DNA from: Metamycoplasma subdolum
Lineage (GTDB): Bacteria > Bacillota_I > Bacilli_A > Mycoplasmatales > Metamycoplasmataceae
Reading direction: 5' to 3'
DNA length: 64,000 nt
NCBI RefSeq assembly: GCF_033546815.1
Contig: NZ_CP137846.1
Coordinates: 590,604-654,603 of the forward strand
The notes below the pieces were generated by a model. The model saw only the letters and a list, made by a program, of their open reading frames with translations. It had not been told where the DNA came from and ran no database searches. How positions within the stretch are numbered: the first letter of the stretch is position 1; the number at the start of each line of letters is the position of its first letter. Shown in pieces: positions 1 through 9,840 of the stretch. Both the position numbers and the translations under genes were made by a program.

Positions 1-2299
1 GTGGACTTAGAATTACGAAGTCTTTAATTTTCTTACTAAATGAATAAGATTTAGGTTTTGCCGCTGGAGTTAAAGTAACATCTTTAAATTGAAGTGGTGT
101 AGGTTGTTCAACTTCAATTTCAGTTGTTGTTTCATATTGAAGAGGTTTTCTATTTAAAGTAACAGTTTTTTCTTGAAAATCAAATTCTTCAGGTTCGTTT
201 TCAATTTCAAATAATTCTTGTTCTTTTGTATTTTTGATTTCAGTCATGAAATCATCAAAGTCTTGTTTGTTTTGATTTATTACAAAGCTTCCTCTGCCTT
301 CAGGCGAAGGAGCAACGGTTGGGGTTGAGAAACTTGGCCTAATTGTTTGAGTTTCTTCTTGTAAGTTTTTTGATTCAGTTAGAAACTCATTCATTTGTTG
401 TTTGCTTGGATCAAATGTATAAGTTCTTGAAGAATCATCAGCATATTGTGCTTGAGGTTGTGAAAATTGAACTTGAGTAGTTGTAGTTGCTTCTCCTGGC
501 TTAGGAACGGTGTAATAAATTTGAGTTGGAGTAGCCTGAATTACAGTTTGTTCAGGTGTAGGTGCTGTAACATAAATTGTTTTTGAACCTTGAACTGGTT
601 GTTCACCCGCTTGCATTGGGGCAAGAGTTACTCTTTCAATAGGTGCTCTAACTTCTTGAATTGTAGGTTGAGAAGGTTGAATTAAACGTGGTGCTTCTCC
701 GGTTACCATATGGTAAGTTTGGTATTTTGGAGGAACAGGAACAAATCCTGTAGTTTGCATTGGCATTTGTTGTTCAAAAGTATGAGTTGGAGCAAGTTGT
801 TGTGGGCCTGCTGTTTCGATAGTGTGGAAATGTCTTCCTTGAGATAATATTCTTGTATTATCTAATCCGCTATCTTCATATCTTGATTTTTGAATTTCAA
901 TTGTTTTTGTAACTTCGTCAATGTATTCAACTCTGTTATCTTCATCAGGATAAATATTTAAGTGTTTGTTTCTGATGTGAACAAGTTTTTCTTCTCTATA
1001 CTTACCGCTTAAGAAGTAGTTGATTTGTTTGTCAGTATTTTCAATTCTTCAAACTTTGTGAGTAGCAAAGCCTTTTCCTCAGTGTGTTCTTTTTCCAAGT
1101 TTAACAGTTAGAATGTAAGCTAGGAATGTGAAGAAGAATACTACTGCTCCGGCAACGTAAATGCTTCATCCGTTTTTAACTGGAGCCGCTGCTCATTTAG
1201 TTGGGATTAAATCTTTAAGTTGGTAAGAAACATCTACTAAGTTAGATTTAACATCAGCTAGTCCAATATTTTGTAAAGTAATAATTAGAATTGTAAGAAC
1301 TGGTGTTACAAATCCCATTGCTAAGAAAAGGGCAGGAGAGAAGATGAAAACAATTAGAAGTGCTGCTTGACTTTGTCCAAGACCTAGAGAGCTTAAGAAA
1401 GCAAAGAAGTAAACTGGAAGAATAAATCCAAATGATTTTCTAGGTGTTGAGAACATAAATACGATTAATACTGCAGGTAGAACGAATACATTTAGCATAA
1501 GTGCGTATGGTTCGCTATTTACAGTAGTAATTCCATAAGATTGATACATGCTTTGTGCTACATCGCTGTAAGCAAATAATCAAGCAAATGGTTGGAATAA
1601 AACTCCAAAAATTGAAGCTTCACCCTTGCCGGTAGGAATTTTTGATAGCCCAAAACCTAATAGTTGGGTTAGAAGTGAATTAGCAATTCCAAGTCCTACG
1701 CTAAGGATGGCGATTATTAAAAAGGTGTAAAGAATTTCATTAGCCTTGTTAATTTGTTTTAAGGCAAAAATATTTGAAATCTTTGCAATTAATACTCCTA
1801 AAATAAATCCCATAAAGATTGATGGTTTAATAACTGAGAATTCAGATAACTCTCTTGTTAATGGCATGAACTTTGTTGGAATTTGTCATTTGTCGTTAAA
1901 AATGAAAAGTAATGTGTGTTGATCTGCTCAGTTAAACATTATAGAGCTTGATAAGAAGATTATCGGAAAGCCTAATAAAACTGATGCGGCTGCAATGAGC
2001 CTGTTTTTGCTGTAGGTAATTGCAATTGATAAAGCAACAACAGCAGGTGAAAGTAGGCTAAGAGCTGAAATAACTTTTAATGATGTTAGATAGTATCCTG
2101 AAGTTGCAACTTGTGGGATTCTGCTTAAATGATTAAGAACGCCTTGAAAAATTCCAACAATTAATATGTAAATTATTGGTACAAGAAAAGCTCTTAAATA
2201 GCCCGCAACACGTCTGTTGATTTTATCTGTTCAAGAAACCTTTTTCTTTTGGTCCAATGCAAGATTATCATCAGCAAGTGTGACTTTTTGAGTGTCCAT
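1..2299 (-). CDS. PTS EIIC-like membrane protein with long cytoplasmic tail (3' end outside window)
   Basis: The frame is open through the window edge (about 766 codons present). It starts at an ATG preceded by AAAGGA. Residues about 30-390 contain roughly ten hydrophobic segments. The order and spacing recall the glucose/NAG-type PTS EIIC domain: an RAFLVP stretch near the start, and an STPRKSFGF stretch where EIIC proteins place the segment before their GITEP loop. The GITEP loop itself is not visible (SLGLGQSQAALL lies there), so sugar transport is uncertain. After the last helix, from about residue 405, comes a soluble tail of more than 350 residues rich in Gln, Thr, Pro and Glu. Two similar short motifs sit near residues 628 and 673 (MNEFLTESKN and FDDFMTEIKN). 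No EIIB or EIIA domain is seen. The alternative is an unrelated polytopic membrane protein. Confidence 0.5.
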
Positions 2300-2455
2300 T
2301 GATTTCCTTTCGTAAATATTATAAAGTTCATTTATTATAATAAATATTTAAGAAAATAAATCAATTGTGGGGCAAAAAATTACAATTTGTCAATTTTATA
2401 AAACTGCTTTTAGGAAAGTATTTTTTAAAAATAAAAAGTTTTGGATTTTAATAAA

Positions 2456-3151
2456 TTACTTTATTTTGTATTTTGCATAGTGATTTTTTTGCATTTTTGA
2501 GTACTTTTTACTTTGGCTAATTTTTAAAATTATCATATTATGAACGGGTTTTTTGAAAAACTTATAAGGTAAAATAAAGGAAAATTCTGAAGGTAATTTT
2601 ATTAATCCTTCACAACAATATCAAGCAATTGCCATATTAATGTAATAGTTATCTTTTTCGATTTTCTTAATTCAAATTAAGTGTTCTAATCTAAAGGTAT
2701 TTTCGTTTAAGAAAAAAGTCATCAACATAATAATTGCAAAGCGAACAACATAAGTGTTTTTACTTTGAATTCATGATTTGATTAACTTTAAAAAGCAAGG
2801 TTCATCTTGCATTAAAAGTTTAGGTTTGAACCCATCTGATACCATTCAATTTGAAAGAGTTTGAACATATTTTTTAACTCTTTCTTTAAGTAAATTTATA
2901 TCCTTTTCTTGTTCAAGTAAAAATCCATGAAGTAGATTTTCTTCTACAAAATAATGAGGCAATGAAGTAAGAAAATTATTAACTTCTTGCTTGTTTTCTT
3001 TTCATAATAACTTTGCCAAAGCTCTTAGTTTTGGAATAGGAACACCAAGAAAAAATTGGCTTTTTACTGTTGGACAAAGTGAAGATGAAAAAGCCTTATT
3101 TTTATCATTTGCTAGATTTTTTAACTTGCTCAAGATAAAAGAATCAATCAT
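2456..3151 (-). CDS. AlkD-like DNA alkylation repair glycosylase
   Basis: Reading TGA as Trp gives 231 residues. The family features are GVPIPKLRALAK near residues 36-47, a NWMVSD motif (Trp102, Asp106) and YYINMAIAWY (Trp177). These match the tryptophan-aspartate-tryptophan set that AlkD uses to excise N3- and N7-alkylpurines without base flipping, in a HEAT-like helical fold. The role is base-excision repair of alkylated DNA in the cytoplasm. It is transcribed away from the divergent tsaE operon. About 155 bases of AT-rich DNA separate it from the next minus-strand gene, and no clear terminator was seen there. The length is normal for the family. The match was made by motif reading only. 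Confidence 0.8.
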
Positions 3152-3225
3152 ATATTTAATTATAAAATAGATTGAATTATAATAATTTAATAAGCCTTTG
3201 TTGGCTTCAAAAGTAACAGAAAAAT

Positions 3226-3618
3226 ATGAAAAAATACGTGTTTAAAGAAAATGAAAAACTTGATTCATTAGTTGATTATTTACTTTCTAAACCTAATTTA
3301 GAAGCCATTTTACTTAATGGTGAACTTGGTGCAGGCAAGACAGCTTTAACTAGTGAAATAGCAAAAAAACTTGGTGAAAAAAAGCAAGTCATTTCACCTA
3401 CTTTTAATACTATTTTAGTTTATGATAAATTAGTTCATATTGATGCTTATAAATTAAAAGGTGATCTTTTTGCTTTTGAAGATTATTTTGAAGACAAGCT
3501 TGTCGTTATCGAATGAGCAAAAAATATTAAACATAATTTCAAAAGATATATAGAAATTGAAGTTTATTTTGATAAACATCAAAATCATGTTTTTGAAATT
3601 AAGAAAGAGGTTATGTAA
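3226..3618 (+). CDS. tsaE: tRNA t6A biosynthesis ATPase TsaE
   Basis: 130 residues with a P-loop GELGAGKT at residues 32-39 and the following SPTF motif, both hallmarks of TsaE (YjeE). TsaE is the ATPase that works with TsaB and TsaD to transfer threonylcarbamoyl to A37 of ANN-decoding tRNAs. One in-frame TGA (3514-3516) encodes Trp in the conserved EW position. The stop codon TAA shares its last base with the tsaB ATG (TAATG), so translation is probably coupled. It is the first gene of a tsaE-tsaB-tsaD operon. The start is preceded by a weak purine-rich stretch rather than a strong ribosome binding site. Confidence 0.93.
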
Positions 3619-4175
3619 TGAAAATGTTTTTAGAAACTAGTTTAGAAGACTTATACATTGCCTTAATTAGTGGTGATTTTAAATTAATTAAATCAATCAG
3701 AAAAGAAAAACTTATTAAAAAAACAGATGCTCTTTTTGATGTTATTAATGCATTGTTTGAAAATTTAGAATACTCAATAAATGATGTAAAAGAATTTTAT
3801 ATAACAACTGGGCCTGGGTCTTTTACTGGAGCAAGAGTTGCCTTATTATTTGCAAGAACTATTGCTCAAGTTAAAAATGTTAAGTTATTTACTAACTCAA
3901 CTTATGAGCTATTTAAAAAAGATCTTGAATTGCAAGATAGGTTTGATAATAAAGTTTTGATAAAAGCTAATAGTCATAATGTTTATTTAATCGAATGAAA
4001 GGGTGAGAAAATCACCTCAAAATTAATTGAAAATGAAGGTAATTATAATCAATTTGATTATAAAAATTTTGAGTTAAATCTTAAGGAATTTTTAACAACC
4101 TTTAAAGAAGAAAAAGACCTTTTAAATATTGACCTTTTATATTTGCATGATACACAGATTGGAAAGGTAAAGTAA
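3618..4175 (+). CDS. tsaB: tRNA t6A biosynthesis protein TsaB
   Basis: 185 residues of the ASKHA-fold TsaB family. The GPGSFTGAR motif at residues about 65-73 is diagnostic. TsaB is the non-catalytic partner that binds TsaD and TsaE in the threonylcarbamoyl transfer complex. The C-terminal half is shorter and more divergent than in E. coli or B. subtilis, as is common in mollicutes. It overlaps tsaE by one base and tsaD by one base (both TAATG), which favours equal amounts of the three subunits. Trp residues at two TGA codons confirm the genetic code. Confidence 0.9.
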
Positions 4176-5101
4176 TGTTAATTTTTGCTATAGAGTCTTC
4201 TCATGATGATACTTCATTTGCACTTTTAGAGAATAACAAGCCAATTTGAATGAAGACCATGAGTCAAATTGAGATACATAAAAAATATGGTGGAACAATT
4301 CCTGAAATCGCTTCTCGTTATCATGTTAAAAATATTGGGATATTACTTGAAGAGTTAAAGAAACAAGTTGATCTTTCTAAAATAGATATTATTGCTTATT
4401 CACAGTTTCCTGGCTTAATTGGTTCATTACAAGTTGGTTATATTGTTGCAAATACATTAGGGTTAATTTTAAATAAACCAGTTATGGGATTAAGTCATCT
4501 TGAAGGTCATTTTTTCTCAGCTTTTATTGAAAAAGAGACAGTTTTCCCGACACTTGGACTTTTAGTTTCAGGTGGGCACAGCCAGTTAATGCTTTATAAA
4601 AGCAAAGATGAAATTGAAATTTTAGGTGAAACACTTGATGATGCTGTCGGCGAAGTGTATGATAAAATCGCAAGAAAACTTGAACTTGGATTTCCTGGCG
4701 GGCCTATAATTGATGAACTTTGAAGCGAGAATAAAGATAAATATCAAGATCATTTAACAATACCCAAAACAAAAAATGAGTTTGATTTTTCTTTTAGTGG
4801 AATTAAAACTCAAATTATTAACTTGATTAATAATCAAGTGAATAGGAAAGAAAAGATTAATAAAATAAAGTATGCTTGTGAGCTTCAAAATACGATTGTG
4901 AAATATCTAGAAAAGCAAATGAAAGCCGCGATTTTGAAATACAAACCTAAAGCGATTTGTTTAGTCGGCGGGGTTAGTGCTAATAAAGCAATAAGAGAAA
5001 TGTTTTTAGGATTGCATGAAAATGTTTATTTGCCTAAGTTAGAATATACAACTGATAATGCGATGATGATTGCAAGACTTGCGAGCGAAAAGAATAAATA
5101 A
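4175..5101 (+). CDS. tsaD: tRNA N6-adenosine threonylcarbamoyltransferase TsaD
   Basis: 308 residues of the Kae1/TsaD family, the catalytic subunit that attaches threonylcarbamoyl to A37. Visible motifs are the N-terminal ESSHDDTS, PGLIGSL, the metal-binding HLEGH (His108 and His112), SGGHS and GGVSANKA. The N-terminal motif carries His where most bacteria have Cys (ESSCDE/DT). Residues 1-28 are needed for the first motif, so the start is the ATG overlapping the tsaB stop. It is the last gene of the operon and is followed immediately by a strong intrinsic terminator. Confidence 0.95.
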
Positions 5102-5127
5102 AAAGTGCCGTGGGGCACTTTTTTTTG
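5102..5127. terminator. Bidirectional intrinsic terminator between tsaD and the nucleoside transporter
   Basis: Eight-base-pair stem AAAGTGCC/GGCACTTT with a four-base loop. It is followed by a T run on the plus strand and flanked by an A run that serves the convergent minus-strand operon. Confidence 0.85.
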
Positions 5128-5146
5128 TTTTGTTTTGAGTGTAAAA

Positions 5147-6103
5147 CTAACGTTTGGATTTATCGTAGTTCACACCGGAAGCAGCAGGGCCGGGAGCCAT
5201 TTTACTAAAGGCCATCAGTGAGACCAGTGTAATTAAGTAAGGGAAGGTTCTAATTAGTGTTCCGTAGTCACCTAAATCTTTCTTAAATCATTTTTGAGTT
5301 AATTCTGAGAATCCAACTCCATCAGCAAGAACTCCAAGATAGAAGAAGATTGAGAAGAAGATTGAACAAATAAAGATAATTTCAACTCTTCAGTGACCCA
5401 TAATCATAACAGCAAGTGCTAGGAAACCTAGACCTTGAATAGAACCTTTAAATGAGTTTCTGAATTCTTGAGAATAAATTGATCCAGCAACTCCGGCTAT
5501 AAGTCCAGCAATGATAATTCCTTGTCATTTATATGAATTAACATTAATACCTGCAACGTCAGCAGCTTGTGGGTTTTCACCAATAGATCTGAAACGTAGA
5601 CCTCATTTGGTTTTATTTAAAGCAATTCATGCTGCGATTATGATTGCGATAAATAAGAAGAATTTGAGACTAATAAATTCTTGTCATCATTTAGAACCAA
5701 GAACCATTTCGTTGACGTTAAATCTTAGAAATCCTTGAGGTTCAGCGATGCTTTTATTTTTAAGAATTAAAGTACAGATTCCGACTGCAAGAAGGTTAAG
5801 GGCAACACCTGATATAGTGTGGTCTGATTTAAGTTTGATAGTTGCCATGCCGTGAAGACATGAGAAACCAAGGGCAAAAATCATACCAAATAATAAAAGG
5901 ATTAATTGGAAGCCAGAACCTGAAAGTGTTTTATCAATTTTGTAAATTAATGCACCACCAAGTGCATATCCTAGAGAACCCATTGAGATCATACCTTCAA
6001 TACCAATGTTGATGATTCCGACACGTTCACAGAATACACCACAAAGGGCACCTAAACATAAGATGATAGCATAGAATTGAATTTGTCCTATCGCAAAATC
6101 CAT
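5147..6103 (-). CDS. BMP-type nucleoside ABC transporter, permease subunit 2
   Basis: 318 residues, polytopic, of the branched-chain amino acid/nucleoside permease superfamily (YufQ/NupC-like). The stretch GERVGIINIGIEG-like (here CERVGIINIGIEGMISMGS) and GENPQAADVAGINV are typical of BMP-family nucleoside permeases. With the neighbouring permease it would form the membrane channel importing purine or pyrimidine nucleosides. Its ribosome binding site (AAAGGAGG) lies inside the end of the upstream gene, only one base separates the two, and it is the last gene of the operon. Nine or so hydrophobic segments are visible. Substrate specificity cannot be read from the sequence. Confidence 0.88.
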
Positions 6104-6104
6104 A

Positions 6105-8093
6105 TTATAGTTCCTCCTTTTTTGGCATTAAGGCTATTTTAGCATTCATATATTCCAAGAAAGCGGTTTGATTTTCATCTTTCATTAAACTTTCTTTTAA
6201 AGCTTTTCTTTTTTCTTTTCAAGTTGATTTAATTTTTTCAATTTCATCATTTGCTTGATTTATTAATTTAGATTTTTCTTCTTTGAAAACATTTCTTTGA
6301 GATTCTTTCAATGCTTTAATTTCAAGGTTACGTTGCTTGATAATTTCTGATCTTTGTTTTCTGAATTTCTTTCAATTTTCATCATTTGCTTGATTTATTA
6401 ATTTAGATTTTTCTTCTTTGAAAACATTTCTTTGAGATTCTTTCAATGCTTTAATTTCAAGGTTACGTTGCTTGATAATTTCTGATCTTTGTTTTCTGAA
6501 TTTCTTTCAATTTTCATAAGAATCTTTTAATCAGAAGTTAAAGTATTCAATGTGTTGTTTTTCAAGTTCTTTAACTTTGTTTTTGTATTGGAATTTTTCA
6601 GCTAAATACCAGTTTTTAAGATCCTTAATTGCAAAGTAACCTAATTCATTAAGTTTATTTTCAAGAGCATATTTTTCATTAGCAAGATTGATGAAAATAT
6701 CTTCAACTTCTTTTGATGATAATGCATTATCTCCTTTTGCTCGAACTTTCAATAGAACTTCATCTTGAAGATCACGAATTTGTTTTTTAATTAGTTTGAA
6801 TTCAGGAGCGTTCTTTTTGTATTCTTCCTTTAATAAAGCCATTTTTTCAAGATAAATTTTTCTCTTTTCAGGTAGATCGTTGAGTTCTTTCCTCTTGAGT
6901 TTAAAGGCTTTTTGCGTGTAGAGTTTAATAATTTTCCAGAAGAATCCAGCGGGCTGAAAGACTGATAAGGCATTTGAAAGTGCTGCGACATAAATTATGA
7001 TTCCGATAATAACGTCGATTCCACCATCTTTAATTAAATCGTTTGAGAAGTAAAGGAGTTTTAGTCCAGCTTTTGAGTTATCTAAGATTGAATAGAAGGT
7101 TGATGAGAAGATTATTCCGATAGGCGAGTTTACACCGAGCAGGGCAATTGCAACGGTGTCGAAGCCCTTTGTGAGTGGTGCCTCTTGGACCTCGTACCTA
7201 CCTTCAAAAATAACAAAGTAAATAAATCCAGCCAAACCTGCAAGAGCACCTGAAAATCCTAATGAAAGAATAGTGGTTGCATGTTTGTTAACACCGGCGT
7301 AGTTACTTGAATCTGGGTTAAGTCCGTTTACTTTTATTTTGTATCCTAAGGTTGTGAATTTTAAAACTAAGAATAAGGCTAGAGAGATAAAAATTAGACA
7401 TGCAAGCCCCATTCAAATAAATGTAGTTCTATTTCAGAACCCATCAATTACAAGGTGAGCTGAACCATCGTAAATGTTGGGAGTTGGCAATTCTTTATAT
7501 TTTTTAAAGAAGAATTTACCAATATAAACAACGATTCAGTTTAGTAAAATAGTTGAAACAACTTCATGAATTTTTAAATATGTTTTTAAAATTCCGGCAA
7601 TAGATGCTAAACAAAATCCTGTTAAGATTCCGACAATCATTGCAACGAAAACTAGTCCAGAGTTTGTTACGTCTACTATAGAAGGGTCATGTGGTGATGT
7701 TTTATGAGTAAAGTTTAGAATTAATATTCCAAAGATACCACTAAGCATCATCTGACCGGCGACACCCATGTTGAAGAGTCCAGTTTTGAAACCAAAGCCG
7801 ACACCGATTGAAGCAATTCCGTAAATTACTATTAAGTATAGAAGTCTTTGTCTATCTCCAGTGATCCCTTTTTTGAAAATATTAACAATAATTCCAAAAG
7901 GATTTTCTCCTGAGAATGAAAGGAAGAGAGCACCGATTAGTAAACTAAATACGATTGCTCAAAGTGAGTTGTAAACTTTTCTTCTTGAAGAGACGTTTGC
8001 ATCAAGGAAAAACATTCTCTTAATTTTGCCAATAAAATTAAGTTTTTCTGGTTTGTTTTCTTCTTGATTATTTTTAGTTACTGTCTGAGACAT
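6105..8093 (-). CDS. BMP-type nucleoside ABC transporter, permease subunit 1, with charged C-terminal extension
   Basis: 662 residues. Residues about 25-370 form the polytopic permease (family motifs GFKTGLFNMGVAGQMM, LNWI, GVNKHA, GALAGLAGF). Bacterial homologues (YufP/NupB) usually end there, near 350-400 residues. This protein continues for nearly 290 residues of highly charged, helical, coiled-coil-like sequence rich in Lys and Glu. That extension contains an exact tandem duplication of 45 residues (about 526-616). It is predicted to be cytoplasmic and could contact the ATPase, RNA or the cytoskeleton; no function is known to me. It starts at an ATG with AGGAGG nine bases upstream. Its start overlaps the ATPase gene by 20 bases, and its stop abuts permease 2. 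Confidence 0.87.
6242..6517. repeat. Exact 135-bp in-frame tandem duplication
   Basis: Positions 6242-6382 are identical to 6377-6517 at an offset of 135 bases (45 codons). The array lies inside the charged C-terminal extension of permease 1 and keeps the reading frame. Perfect identity over 141 bases, including silent positions, points to a recent duplication or ongoing homogenisation. Confidence 0.95.
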
Positions 8094-9723
8094 CTGATGT
8101 TTCCTCCTTTCTTCTTTTCTTTCTGTTTGCGAATCATTCTTTTATTCTTACTAAAAGTTTTTTCTTTTTATGGCTTTCTTCTGATTGCTTATCAACAGAA
8201 GCAGCCATTAGAAGTCCAATTTCAGGTCTATTGTAGTTGCTTGCTTGTTTAATGCTTAATACTTTACCACCATTTAGAACGGCAATAGTATCTGCTAAAG
8301 CAAGAACTTCATCAAGTTCGTATGAAATTAGAATGATTGCTTTTCCTGCTTTCTTTTCCTCAATAATTTTTGAGTGGATTAATTGAATAGCACCAACATC
8401 AAGTCCCCGTGTAGGTTGAACTATGACTAGAATGTCATGTTCAGTACTCATTTCACGACCAACGATGGCTTTTTGTTGATTACCACCTGATAGTGAGCGG
8501 GCAAATGATGATCCATCTTTTGTTCCACGAACATCAAAATTATTTTTAATATCAAGGAAAAGTCTACGTTTTTCTTTATTATTTATGATCCCAAAAGGAG
8601 CATATTGTTTGTAATTTAAAAGTCTTATTATTGAGTTATCTTGAATATTGAAGTCAAGAATTAATCCATGTTTGTGACGGTCTCCTGGAACGACATTGAT
8701 TTTTGCCTTTTTGTTTTTATCAGCAACACTTCAACCTGTAATATCAGTTTTACTTCCGTCTTCATTATTATGAAGTCAGATATGACCTTTAACAGGTTTA
8801 AGAAGCCCTCAAAGTACATATTCAAGTGTTTCTTGACCGTTACCTTCAACACCAGCAAAAGCTAGAACTTCGCCTTTGTGCAAATTAAAGCTTACATCGT
8901 GTAAAGGTTTTGCTAGTTTTGTGCTTGTTGAAACATTTTCAAATGATAAAACAACATCATTTTTAGAAACATCACTTACTAAGTTAGTAGGCAAAACAAC
9001 TTTTTGTCCAACCATTGCTTCGGCAAGAAATTCAATGCTTGTGTTGGCAACATCGTAGGTTCCAATTACTTTACCTTTTCTAAGAACAGTTGCCTCATCA
9101 GCAACATCTTTAACTTCGTGTAGTTTGTGAGAAATAAAAATAATAGTTTTACCATTTTCTTTAAAGATTTTCATAGTTTTTAAAAGACCTTGAATTTCTT
9201 GGTCAGTTAAAACTGCAGTAGGTTCATCGAAAATTAGAATCTGTGCATCACGATATAACATTTTCATGATCTCAACTTTTTGTTGAGTAGCAACAGAAGC
9301 TTTTCCAGAAAGTTCATTTAAATCAAAGTGCAAATTGTATAGATCTTGGATAGCTTTAACTTTTAATCTAGCAGTTTTTAAGTCAATCATCATGTTTTTT
9401 TCAAATTCAGCGCCAAGAACAATATTTTCTAAGTTAGTATAAACATTAACTAATTTAAAGTGTTGGTGGACCATACCAATACCTAACGTATTGGCTTGAT
9501 TTGGATCTTTAACAATGATTTCTTGTTCATTAATCTTAATTGTTCCTTTTGTTGGTTGATATAAACCGAACAAAATAGATGTCAAGGTAGATTTACCGGC
9601 ACCATTTTCTCCAATTAAGGCATGAATAGAACCTTTTTTGACAGCAAAACTAATATCATCATTAGCTCTAAGCGTTCCAAAATCCTTTGTTACATTTAAA
9701 AATTCAACTGCGTTTTTATCCAT
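8074..9723 (-). CDS. BMP-type nucleoside ABC transporter, duplicated ATPase subunit
   Basis: 549 residues with two ABC domains, as in NupA/YufO. The first domain has Walker A GENGAGKST (38-46), Walker B ILIFDEP (162-168) and a switch His (FISHK). Its signature reads SVATQQK instead of the usual SVGxQQ. The second domain has the degenerate P-loop GVEGNGQ normal for this family, a canonical LSGGNQQK signature and VIVQPTRGLDVGA. It powers nucleoside import through the two downstream permeases. The C-terminal 25 residues are charged and overlap the permease 1 start by 20 bases. It is separated from the lipoprotein gene upstream by a hairpin with a T run, so it may be expressed below the binding protein. 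Confidence 0.9.
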
Positions 9724-9755
9724 ATTTTTTGTCTTTCTTCCTGGTTAAATGTAAA

Positions 9756-9779
9756 AACGCAAAAGTTTGTTTTTGCGTT
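9756..9779 (-). terminator. Hairpin with T run between the BMP lipoprotein and ATPase genes
   Basis: Nine-base-pair stem AACGCAAAA/TTTTGCGTT with a six-base loop. On the minus strand it is followed by TTTTTAC. It probably acts as a partial terminator or mRNA 3' stabiliser inside the operon. Confidence 0.65.
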
Positions 9780-9840
9780 ATTAATTATTTAATGATAGGT
9801 GATAAAAATTCTTAATTTATTTAATATTTTTAGACTAATA

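Noticed and set aside
6242..6517. CRISPR-like repeats
   Set aside because: There are only two long contiguous copies without spacers, in frame inside a permease gene.
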